Source: Dolomedes plantarius (lineage: Eukaryota; Arthropoda; Arachnida; Araneae; Dolomedidae). From it: a stretch of 64,000 nt of DNA. Positions 32,587 to 43,651 of the stretch are shown piece after piece. Position 1 is the stretch's first letter. Every line of letters begins with the position of its first letter. The position numbers were made by a program, and so were the translations under genes. The DNA is taken from contig OU015499.1 of assembly GCA_907164885.2 (NCBI GenBank), forward strand, positions 145,075,154-145,139,153. The letters run 5' to 3'. A model generated the notes under the pieces. It worked only from the letters and a program-made list of their open reading frames with translations. It was not told the DNA's origin and made no database searches.

Positions 32587-33589
32587 TATTAGGAATATTT
32601 ACAGTTATCCAACTTGAGTACATACATACAGGGAGATTATGTCAACATTTTTCATCACCTAATATTTTAGGGTTGCTTACATTCCATACTAACCCTACAC
32701 CAAAGATATTTCTTCATACCTTTTCATTATGTATGGAATTGCATATCTCCCAACCAAAAATATTTTTAAACTTATGGATTTGGACTGATATTAATTCCAT
32801 ACATTCTAGCACCCTTCTCATTTTCTGAATTATAATTTAAAAGTGTACACTGTTCTATATTTGTATTAATACAACACATATTTTAAAGTTTACTTTCAGA
32901 CCAAAATGACTCAAAGATCATTTAGAATTGGCTAGTGTCCGAAAACTCATCTTTGTACACCACAAAAGTGCTTGTCACAAAAAATACTGTTTCATATACA
33001 TTGAGGAAAAAGGTGTGTTCTTTTCAATTTTAAAACATTCAAAATACTAAAGCTTATATTTCTTTTATTTCAGGTATGTGATTATAACAAGAAGATATTG
33101 GATGTCGTAGCAAGATCGCCTGGGAGCACTCATGACTCCTCTATTTGGAAGAGCAGTGCTCTCCGAGAGTTGTTTTTAAGTAAAGTTATCCCTGAAAAGA
33201 ACTTCTTGCTTGGGGACAGTGGTTACCCATTAGAACCATGGCTGATGACACCATATTTGGATGAATCCTCACAAAGCAAGCAGAAATTTAATGAAAAACA
33301 CAGAAAAGCCTGAAATGTCATAGAGCGCTGCTTTGGGGTATTAAAATCAAGATTTAGATGTCTGGATCAAACAGGTGGTACACTTCAGTATACACCTGAA
33401 AAAGTATGTGAATTCATTATTACATGTTCTGTATTACATAACATCTGTTTGAAATATAATATTGAAAGTGCTGTAGAAACAAGTGATGATGATACTAGAG
33501 TGTTCCCATCTGTGGTAAATTCTGATAATCAGAATACTCTGAGAAACAGAGAAAAAATGTTACGCGAACAAATTTGTGCAAATTTATAA

Positions 33590-34943
33590 ATTTAACTTTT
33601 TGTTAATTATTAAATAGTTTTTTCACACTTGAACTGGTGTTTTGTCTTATCAATTTTTAACATTTCTTTGGCACAATTTTAATATGACATTTTAATATTT
33701 TAATATGTTGATATACAGACATACATAATATTATATTATCATAGACTAGCCCGGCTATGCTCGGGCCATCCATCCACCAGACAGACGGCTTTGAATTGAT
33801 TGACTGAGAGGGAGAATTTTCATAAGAGTCACTATTAATTTGAAGTTCTCCCCCCCCCCCACAAAACAACAAAAAGAAAAATGTGTTATTCGTATTAACA
33901 CCCACCACCACCTTGTATGATATGAGCATACCTGCAAATAAAAAAAAAAATTTTTCATGTGAAAAAAAATTGGCTGGCTGCTGTAGTCTATATTCCTGCA
34001 ATACAAAAATTCAAATTTCCTTAAATTTGTGTCATTGGAGACATAATAATGCAATGTACATAGAAATTATATAAGTGCATGTATTAGGCAGAATTGCTCA
34101 TGTCTATGTTGCGAGATATTCTGTATTCGGTTTAGTCAAAAGATAAGCACAATTGAAATATTAAACAGGCTTCCGGAGCATATGGTATTGTGGAAAAACA
34201 AATAAACACCAAAATTTCCTAAATATAAAAATTTATATAAAGAAAATGTGAATATGCACTTTTTAAATATTTTGGCGTGCAATCAACAAAACAAAGAAAT
34301 GGTGAACTTCATACAAAAATAGTTTAGTAGAATATTTATCTAAAACCAAAAACTAAACTAATCAGCAAAGAAAGAAATACATGAAATATGAACAGTTTTG
34401 GAAAAAAATGAGTAACATGAAAATAAAAATTAAAGAATTATTTGTTGTTTGGATATTTCAAACATGATCATTGTCAATTTTGTTAGGATAGAAATCAATT
34501 TTACGAAGTGTTTTGATAGAAAACCCAGCATGCGTTACCAGTTGTTATTAGTTAGAAGGAAGATATTTTAACGTTGTTTTAACTAATTTTAATATGTTTT
34601 TCAAATAATTAAACTTTTATTTTGTTATTGTTAAAAGGCTTGTCATGTATACATTATTTTGAGCATCTTCAATAGTTTTAACATATACCTTTTTTAACAA
34701 ACATGGCTTTTACTGCACAATAAGTGTAAGATTACTATCTGTTTCACTAAAAGTAATTTTCAAGACAGTAAATAAGATCTATAATAGAACAGTGAAACTT
34801 AAGGGAACTTAAATTTTTGTAACATTTGAAGTAATTCTAAAACTAGTCTCAATTATATGATACTAGATTTTTTTTTTATCCTACGTTGGGGAAAAATCCA
34901 TTGACATAATTCCTCACGGGTAACTCAGTAGAGGTGAGATCTA
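33590..34943. other. Harbinger 3' region, no gene; possible Helitron end
   Basis: AT-rich. At 33746-33765 the minus strand reads CCCGAGCATAGCCGGGCTAG followed by T: a hairpin plus CTAG, like a Helitron 3' end, but no matching 5' end was found. Overlapping minus frames at 33657-34054 come from low-complexity sequence. A C11 run lies at 33850-33860. Confidence 0.4.
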
Positions 34944-36352
34944 CACTGCTGGCCACTGTAAATGCAACACCCTGAAGGAAACATGCAAATAACATGAAAT
35001 TTACAACATGCATTAGCGGAGGTGAGATATGCAAATGATTAGAATTTCAGCGCAGACGCACATCACGCGCGCCTGTGGCGCCACTTCAAAGCGCTATTTA
35101 AGGCTTGGTGATTTCGACGATTTCAAGTTCGGCAATTGTGTTTTTCTTGTGGTTTTTTCAAAACAACGATCAATTATGCCTCGTCGAAAACAGCGATCAT
35201 CTTTTGATCAAGTATCCGAGTTCGACAGAGGACGGATAGTGGCCTACCGAGATTGTGGATTATCTTTCAGGGAAATCGGTAGTCGTGTTGGACGAAACCA
35301 AACAACTGTAATGCGGATATGTGATCATTGGATGCAGGAGGGTACGACGGACCGGCGTATTCGATCGGATCCACCTCAGCACACCACTTCACGTGATGAC
35401 AGGCAAATTGTGCGCATGGCAGTGACGGATCGCTCAGTCACATCACGAACCATAGCACAGCACATGCAGTCTGTAACGCATCATCCAGTGTCTGCGCGTA
35501 CCATTCGACACCGTTTACATTAGAGTGGTCTGTCCGCAAGACATCCATTGCTTTGTCTACCCTTGACGCAGAACCACAGACGTCACCGCCGCCAATGGTG
35601 CGATGACAGAAGGATGTGGACGGCAGAATGGAATGAAATTGTCTTTACTGACGAGTCACGCTTCTGTCTGCAACACCACAATGGTCGCATTCGAGTCTGG
35701 AGACACCGTGAAGAGAGGATGCTGAACAGGTGTGTTATGCACCGCCACACTGGTCCTGCACCGGGTATTATGGTATGGGGCGGTATTGGATATCACTCTC
35801 GCACACCTCTAGTACGCATTGCCGGTACTTTAAACAGCCATCGCTACATCTCCGAGGTGTTGGAGCCAGTTGTCCTTCCTTACCTTCAGGGCTTGCCCAC
35901 AGCCATATTTCAACAGGATAATGCGCGACCACACGTGGCACGCATTGTCCAACGGTTCTTCGTCAATCGCCAGATTGAATTGCTTCCCTGGCCGCCTCGA
36001 TCTCCGGATCTTTCGCCGATAGAAAACATGTGGTCCATGGTTGCTCTACTATTGACCCAGATTCCATCCCCAGCTGCCACAGCAGATCAACTTTGGCAAC
36101 ATATGGAAGCTGCTTGGTCTGCTGTACCCCAAGAACTCATCCAAAGTCTCTTTGAATCAATGCCGAGGCGTGTGGCAGCGGTGATCTCCAACAATGGCGG
36201 CTACTCTGGCTACTGATTTTGGCAGGAACCACACTTCACAGATGTCTATAAATTTAATCATTTGATACTTGGTCAACATGTTATCTACAAAATAAATTTT
36301 GTTGTGATATCTCTTGTCTTTCTTGGTGTTGCAATTTGGGTGGCCAGCAGTG
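34944..36352 (+). mobile_element. Tc1-like element, family 1, copy 2
   Basis: 1409 bp, TIRs CACTGCTGGCCAC, flanked by TA (34942-34943; 36353-36354). It lies opposite in orientation to copy 1 at 6764-8172 and equal to it in length, differing only by substitutions as far as I compared. Inserted in the right arm of the Harbinger. Confidence 0.93.
35176..36216 (+). pseudogene. Tc1-type DD34E transposase, one nonsense codon
   Basis: 346 codons from MPRRKQRSSFDQ, with a single TAG at 35521-35523 (the other copy has CAG, Gln, in ...RRRLQQSGLS). HTH motifs as in copy 1. The catalytic triad is complete: EIVFTDESRF, IFQQDNARPHVA, SPDLSPIENMW (34 residues between the last two). So this copy keeps all catalytic residues but is cut after about 115 residues, which would leave only the DNA-binding half if translated. 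Confidence 0.93.
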
Positions 36353-37172
36353 TATTTAAAAAATCTGTGCCTGAAAAGTACTTGTTTTGAAGAGAGGATC
36401 ACGTTAAAAGGTGATTGAAATCTATAAATTCCCCAGCAGTACAAAGGTGGTAGTCAGGAGAGGATGCAATGCCAATGCGGTGCTGGTAAAAAGCCGTGAG
36501 ATTATTCTATAAAATTGTATGAACTATTAATACACATGCGAAATGACACAACCGTTTGAACAACAAACACTTGAAAAGACAGTTGTTTTGATAAACATGC
36601 ACGGTAACTCAGACACGCTAAAAGCATTCTCATTCGCTGATTTCTGATGAAAATCAATTATATCTCGATTATCACTCCGAGTTATAGAAAGATTCGGTTC
36701 GTTTTGACAGCGTGACGTCGGTGGATGCAGCTGGCGGAAATTGTTTGTCGTGAATGGCTTTCAAGGTTTCTTTCTCTTTTCAATCGCTGATCTCCCTGCC
36801 TTGCAGCTTGCGGACTGCAAGTCGCTGGCGTTTGTCGTGAATCAGGCCCTTAGAAGTCACTCAGAATTGCGGGAAGAACATTTACGAAAATGAAAACCGA
36901 TATTTAATTACAAGTATGAACCAATAAGTAACTGGAAAAAAATGTTTGAGGTGCATTGTTTTAAACAAATACTGTATAAAGCTAGACAAGTTAATTCAAA
37001 ATGATTCGAAGAATGTATATCGGGAACATGCATCGGTAGTAGAAATTGTCTTGACAGATGTAAAAATGATTCAGAATAATGACCAGATCAAGTCTATACA
37101 AGATGTAGACATAGATAGCTATATGCCGGTCAAAGAAATAGAAACTTTATAAAAATTCTACAATTGCTATAA

Positions 37173-37412
37173 ATGACAGCTACTGTCTTATCAAATGATT
37201 TTATATTTTTAAGGATATTTTTAACAATTCATGTAACTGTAGCATTTGGAAAAAGAAGCTTTTCGAGATTCAAATTAATTAAAACATACCTGAGGTCAAC
37301 AATATCGCAGAAGAGACTCAACTATCTTGCAATAGTGTCTACGGAGCATATAGAAACAAGGAAATTAAAATTTAATCAATTTATAAATGATTTTGTTGAT
37401 AACAAAATCTAG
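37173..37412 (+). pseudogene. hAT transposase C-terminal (dimerisation) fragment
   Basis: 79 codons ending TAG. FLTIHVTVAFGKRSFSRFKL followed by IKTYLRSTISQKRLN matches the hAT dimerisation domain, usually LTIPVTVASAERSFSKLKL. The partial frame upstream at 36946-37152 could be earlier hAT sequence but shows no motif. The rest of the gene is absent, cut by the Harbinger or lost. Confidence 0.75.
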
Positions 37413-40400
37413 CAACATGTGATTGCAAATAATTTTGTTCTGTAAATAAAATATATGTATATATAGCTACGTTTTAGTATTTCTTTTCTTATAAATGTAC
37501 TTAAAAAAGGAAAATATGACCACCTACCTAATTTTTTTTCTTTTATGCTTCACATTAAATGTTCATCATTTAAGTACCTGTGTCAGAATTTTGAAGGACC
37601 CCACCAAAATTTTCTGCAGTTTGGTCCCACAAGGACTACGGCTGTCGCTGATCAAAGGCCCAAATGACAAGAATTTGGATGTCAAATTTTTCAGTGCAAA
37701 GTAATTAACAGTTATACTCTGTTACTTTAATATATTTAGTTGATGTAGAAGTTTCCAAATTTTTAAATATTAAAATGTACAATTCATATAAAATCTTAAA
37801 ATTCTTAATTATCATGGTTCTATAAATTGCATTTAAAACAAAGTTATATTTAAACTAACTGACAAGAAAGATTGTAGTGAGTAAGAAAGTTCAACATGAA
37901 ATGCAAAGTTATATATATGAATACAAAGGAAAGAAAATAAAACTGGCAAATTATTGACTTTTATTCAGAAATTTTTTTCAAACAGTTTTCATAAAAGAAC
38001 TTCTAGAGACTGTTCATGCATATTTCCCTCATGCAAAATGAAAACTTTCAAGTTTTGGGCACAGTTATCTTTTACATAGATGGCTTAATATAATCCTGAA
38101 ATGCATTTTTTAAAATTTTGCCCATCAAGAAATATAATTCATTTAATGCATATTCCACCACAGCACAATTATACAACACATTTCTGGAGTATGAAATGTA
38201 GTTTTAAATATCAAGTTACACAACACATACTGAGGAAAATAGAGCACCAGAATTTTCAAAACTGTACTTACTTTAACTGCAGTTACTTTCTAGTCAATGA
38301 AAATTTTTAATCCTAAGAGAGGGGGGAGGGTAGGAAACATAAATACTAACACAATAAACGTCAATTTGATTAACACTGATCTTAAGAACCGAAACTGAAT
38401 ATACTAAAAAAATATTCCAGACTAGAACAGAAAGAATGTAGTTATAAATTTTGGCAATGCAAAATATAAATTCAATATAAAGAATATGCAGGTAAGAGAG
38501 CAGATAATTTAATTCTAGTTCTACACTGATCCAAGTATAATTTTTAAACTAAAAAATTTTGAAACATCATATCAAGGCAGAAATATCAGTCAACACAGAT
38601 TTTTTAAATTTTGAAATGTTTCTAACAAAGAAGTCTTTAGAATACATAGGGCAGAGAAAATTAAACATTTTTAGATATACTATACTAATAATTGTGCAGA
38701 GTTTAAGTGTTAAATACTTTAATTTTTCTTTAAAAATAATTTCAATTTTAGATATCAAGAACTACTTTTAATCATCCTCTTTGAAATACATTTATTTAAA
38801 ATTTTAAACAAGCATAGTATAATGAATGATGTACCAACAATGATGAATATTTAGAGTATTGCTTTTAATGTCATTGTCGTTATCTTTGTTGTAATGAAAG
38901 ATGAGAATGAAAGTTATTTACTAAATCTTGTCATGAAAATTTTATACACTGAATGAATACAGAAACAAATAACTTTAAAAAAATTATTTCAAATGTAATT
39001 ATAAATAAAAATTTCTCTGATAAAAGAATGATATGAGAAAGCAATGGCTAAACTGCAAATTGCTGCTCATGGTACCAAGCTGTAAAAACTCACCAAGTTT
39101 AATGCCAATTCATGATTTACATAGAAATTGAATTATTTTATTAGTTGTATCTATAAGTTTTGCATGAAATTAACAATGTACATGGATTTTAACTCTAATT
39201 ATAAAAAAATTGAATGCACAAAAGTGATAGTTTCTTAAATGCAATAAGCTTTAGATGTTTTGACAATTTTATATTTTAAGTGTGAAAGTAAATTTAAAAA
39301 ACACCAAACATATGAAGGCTGAAATACCATATCTGTATCCCAAGCTTGCCAAGATGATTTCATACCAATCCTTGCGGCGTGGCTCCATCTACTCCCATCA
39401 GGAGAGCCGCCTCAATTAGCTATGTCACAAGGGTTGCCTTAATAGTAAGCCAGCCGGTTCAGAAGGATCAAATATCAGTACACAGATTTATTTTGGCATA
39501 TGTCGTTAATTTTTTAGCCTGATTTTCTTTAATTTATATATTTTATTTTAGCTTACTATATTTATACATAGCATATTTATACATATATACAGCATAATAA
39601 AGTAATATATAATATATTTATATGAAATTGAAATAGATTAAATTAGATTGTTAAATTTGAATTTATTCTTAACTTTATTTGAAGTGATTAGGTTTGTCAA
39701 TTGCATATTATTTTAGAAAATTATTTTTGCTTTATAAAGGTCAATGATGTACAAAAATATGGAAGCATTTTGGAGACGTATCTGAGACCATAACTACATT
39801 AAAAAAAAATTTCGGCTTTTTTACTAGAAGAATGACATTTTTCAAATAATAGATGTCGATTTTATGTCAAAAAATCCTCACCAGATAATTACAAGTAAGT
39901 TTTATTTATAAATAAATTTCTTTATACTCTTGTTTTATTGAAATAGGTAAATAAATAAGTTGTGTTGCATGTTATTAGAGATAAGCGACACATAGCGCTA
40001 AGGGCAGGCTTTAAGAACTGTCCTACCTACTTGCCATACACAGGGCTGGAATAAACAAAAATGGTACCCAGGTTGGCTATGAAAAATTTGGCTTGGTGAG
40101 CTTGGAACACAGTTACAGAAGCTATTCCCACATGAGTGTTGCAAAAAAGCTTCATTTTTTTTTATGGCCTCAAATTTGGTGCTTATATAAGTATATACTT
40201 TGTTTATGTTGTGTTGCTCTTGGGTTGTAATCTTTATAATAAATACTTTTGTTATTTAGTTTCATGGTTTAATAGACTGCAGATGAGCTCCACTCTTATA
40301 TCACCAAAGGTCAGAGATTATATCTTAGAAATGTCACATGGTTTTTTTTTCAGTTTCAACTAATTGAATTTTAATGATGATCACTTAGATGTTTTCAGCC

Positions 40401-41837
40401 AATGAAATTCGATATTACCTTCAAATAATGAACTATACATTAAGCAATGAAAATTTGTTTTATTCCTTTTATAACATTTTTAAATTCTGCCTTTTCAAGG
40501 TATACCATCCATAATTTGAGAATTTACCCTTGGTTATTAGGTCTTACTCCAGGTCTGGGAGCATCTAGTACATTAGTTTGCCTTTGTCAGTGTTTTTAAA
40601 ATCTAATTTTTTAAATGAAGATTCACAGTTTATGTTTTTAGTGAATTTCGTACACTTTCTTAAAGTATTTTACATTTGTTCTTAGTTTCATAAAGTTATT
40701 TTTATACTTTGTAAATATTTTAAATTTAAATTTTTGATCTAAAAAATCAGTAGTAACACTATAATCATTTTTTTCATTTTTCTATATGTTGAAATTATCT
40801 TGCTAGAAACTTTTAATTTTATGTACTTCGTCTATTTTTCATTATTTTTGTATTTTTATGTATATTTTTCTTGAAATATTTATGTTTATTTTCTAGTTTA
40901 TTTAATGAAAAAAAAAAATTCTTGTATTTTTATTATATTGTTCCCCTCCAACATTTTCTACAACCAATTGATATATTTTGGACACTGCAAATATTTAGAC
41001 CGTTTTAATTATTCATTTGAGGATAAAAATTGGAAATAAAATTATCAGAATGGCAATTTTTAGCAATCTCTTCAAATCGTGGAGTGTATATTTTAATTGC
41101 ACGCCAAAATCGCCCAAAAAGTATTAATCTACTTATTTGCTGATAACAAACCATGCCTGAACATAAAGCTTTCAACAGTTTAATAGTTATAACAATTGTA
41201 ATAGAATCTGGTTCACTCAAAAAAAAAAAAAAAAAAAAAAAAAATAGCGTAAAATGTAGAAATCATATATATCATTTTCAACATCGTAACAAAACAGGGC
41301 AAATTCCCAATATACGGTACCCCTATGTATTTCACTGCGATGGAACCGACATCTTGGTTAAGGGTTCTGTCATACAATACAGAAAAAAATACCTGTAAAC
41401 TAAACATACTTGAATAGTTGTTTATTTTTCCAGCATCAACTGTACTGTTATTTTAGTCCCTCATGCAAACGGAAAGCTACGAAAGTTTGTCTCTGAGGGC
41501 ACCACCATTTTTCATTTAATTAATATGATTACGGAGAGTTGAATACAATAAGCAACACGCTTAAGAGATACCATTGCCATCGAACCAACAAATAACGATA
41601 ATAAGTTACCTGTGATTAATCACTGTTATCTGCTACCAAAGTCATTGATATTGGCATAAAATGCTATTGAGGATCCTCGGAGCTAGAGCTTCTTATCCTG
41701 GGTGTTCATAGTAGAAGGTTTCATGATTACCGTTCTCAATAAAGATTACAATAGTAATGAAAATGTGTAGTGAAAAAAGCTATATTAAATTAAAAGTAGT
41801 TTTATAAATTTAGGTAGACTGGTAATGACAGAATAAC
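37413..41837. other. 4.4-kb AT-rich region, no gene seen
   Basis: No recognisable protein, TIR or LTR. Less AT-rich islands lie near 39350-39450 (CTCCCATCAGGAGAGCCGCC) and 39990-40120. An A26 run at 41219-41244 follows ordinary sequence and could be the tail of an old retroposon, but no TSD was found. A G14 run is at 41838-41851. Confidence 0.45.
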
Positions 41838-42149
41838 GGGGGGGGGGGGGGTATAGGGAGAAAATTAATAAAAAGTAAGGGAGAATTTTGGAAAAAATAT
41901 TTAAGCTAGGGCGATCGAGGAAAGATTCAAAGTACAAGGAAGAACGATCAGACAGAAAACCATCAAGAGCGAGTAGCGAAGTCTACGAGGAGAGCTATCA
42001 GGTTTTGGGATCCCCTTTGGAGAGCTTTTCTTCCCTTCGTCAGCGAGTCGCTGTAGAAATCGTGTGGTGAAGTTATGGTCGATTATTTGGAGTGACAGGT
42101 CGGAAACCAGAAGTAGTCGGACTATTGAGAGTTTCGATTTAGAAGAGGG

Positions 42150-43020
42150 AAAGGAGATTAGCTACTGCGAGGGGGAACAAGCCCAGGGTTTATTTTCAGT
42201 GTGGCTGTAGGACGCCTGGGAAATTCCCTAGGGTCATAATCCGGGAGGTTAGCAAAGTCTTCATTTTTTACTTAATGTATATTTTCGTTGAAGTTTATTG
42301 CGAGTTCTTTGATGTGATGCTTGATGGGTTATATTGCCATATCTCTAGTATTACTTTATTACGGAGGTACCAAGGGGCTTTCCTATTTCCGCGAGTTTCC
42401 GAGAGTTTTATTTTATAGTATTTGAATGTGAGTGTTTGCTGCTGAGCCCCAAACCGGAGTAACATATAATAAAATGGGCCTCAGAACATTCTTATACAGA
42501 AGAAGTTTATTCTCAATACGCATTTAACTCTGGTACAGGAGGAGAGCTAAGTCTTTACGGGCTTTAAGGAACTTTTCAGTATTGAATCCAGTGTTTTTTT
42601 CCAAGTTAGCTTACTTTCTAGATATACACCAAGGTATTTACTCTCTCTCTCTCGAAGTGTACCGAGTGACCACATACTATGACCAACGGAGGTGGAATTC
42701 TGTTAAAAATGAAGAAAATAGCCTTTTTTTTATCAGGGTTTAATTTAATTCTCCACCGTTCGAACCAACGATCCAGAATTTCAAGGTGAATTTGCAGATA
42801 TTTGTGCATGTACTTAATATTGCGATTCTTCCCTAAGATTGCATGTGTTGTCCACAAACATGGCGAGTGTTGTGTTTGTGGAGTGAGGAATGTCGTTAAT
42901 AAAAATGTTAAATAAAAGCGGTTCGAGATTGATCTTTGAGGAACTCCTGCATTAATATTACGTATGGTAGAAGTTAGTGTGGAAATGAGGGCTTCCCCGA
43001 TGCAAAAACAACGGGTAACT
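42150..43020 (-). pseudogene. Jockey-type LINE reverse transcriptase relic
   Basis: Read on the minus strand with several frame changes: INAGVPQ then PLLFNIFINDIPHS, TLAMFVDNTC (catalytic box, normally FADDT, with the second Asp now Asn), EILDRWFERWRIKLNPDK, KLTWKKTLDSILK, LLYVTPVWGSAANTHIQ, and a C-terminal PIKHHIKELAINFNE. This order (RT palm, thumb, then the conserved C-terminal region) is that of Jockey/CR1-like elements. EN and ORF1 are missing (5'-truncated). Many lesions indicate an old copy. Confidence 0.75.
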
Positions 43021-43255
43021 AATATATGAGGCGTTGAAAGGCAAAGTGGAGTAAGTCACTTTTTCAACTTTTTCATTTGGGGGCGAATATGAAATCTCCA
43101 TGTTCAATTTATAGTTGAATTGTAAATAGTTATTATTTGGAATATTGTAATAACTGTTATGAATTATAATTTGTTCAGTTTATGGTGGATTTTTTTGTAG
43201 TTTTTGCAGTTAAACTCTTTTGACTTACACCACTTGACTAACTGACTTACACCAC

Positions 43256-43588
43256 TGTTAAACTTTCATTCTTATCTCACATCTTATCTTATGACGTCAT
43301 AGTCTTGCATGGCGTATGTATGCTAATTTCTTTTAATGTTACTTTCCTTTCTATCAGTGGCAACACTAACTATAACTTGTATTTAAGGAATGCAACCTGC
43401 AGTCCAGGGAAAGAGTCTGGTCTAGGCTGCCTAGTTGTTCTTGCAACTCGATAGTATTCGAGTTGTATATGAGATTAGTTAATCTAGTATGGTTATAAAC
43501 TTAATTTATGTGCCTTTAAACCTGTGTCCTTACTGTTTCACTGAAACTCTGCTAAAGTCTTCGTTTTATTAAAGGACGGAGACTATCA
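43256..43588 (+). repeat. Left LTR of copia
   Basis: 333 bp, TG...CA. Contains TGACGTCATAGTC, a CRE-like palindrome that may act in transcription, and CTTGTATTTAAGGAATG as a plausible core promoter. Differs from the right LTR by scattered changes and about 13 extra bases (TCTAGTATGGTTA). Confidence 0.92.
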
Positions 43589-43602
43589 AGGTTATGGGCC
43601 GT
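43589..43602 (+). promoter_or_regulatory. Copia primer-binding site
   Basis: GGTTATGGGCC immediately follows the LTR. Drosophila copia uses the same GGTTATGGGCC text, complementary to an internal half of initiator tRNA-Met. Confidence 0.75.
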
Positions 43603-43651
43603 TAGCAATGAGTTATGGACACAGGTGTTAGGCAATTTTATTTTTAATATA

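Larger units (their letters stand above)
29067..33589 (+). pseudogene. PIF/Harbinger transposase, spliced, two stops and a Tc1 insertion
   Basis: Exons inferred from splice signals: 29067 to 30521 (with the Tc1 removed), 30915-31241 (donor GTAAGT) and 33074-33589 (acceptor TTTCTTTTATTTCAG). Exon 1 reads MADVTAIGRLRKRRIN, TGA at 29133, then ENEFVKRFRLSRMAV; the Tc1 lies in the next Leu codon and the frame resumes CEELRPHLQSVHGGYS. Exon 2: SQISQPTLSRNV (HTH) and VDAVDCTHVNI with the first catalytic Asp, INRKSKYSINVQ. Exon 3: SPGSTHDSSIWKSS, LLGDSGYPLEPW (second Asp), TGA at 33311, then NVIERCFGVLKSRF (Glu). All three DDE residues survive. The enzyme would cut at TTA targets. Damage is light, so inactivation is fairly recent. 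Confidence 0.85.
28895..36849 (+). mobile_element. PIF/Harbinger transposon with three nested elements
   Basis: TIRs GGGCCTGATTCACGACAAAC and complement, flanked by TTA (28892-28894; 36850-36852), the Harbinger TSD. A subterminal repeat CCATTCACGACAAAC recurs near both ends. Without the nested Tc1 (29226-30440), Tigger (31485-32586) and Tc1 (34944-36352) it is about 4.2 kb. The transposase gene is intron-bearing. I found no Myb/SANT partner gene between 33590 and 36849, though Harbingers usually carry one. Confidence 0.88.
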
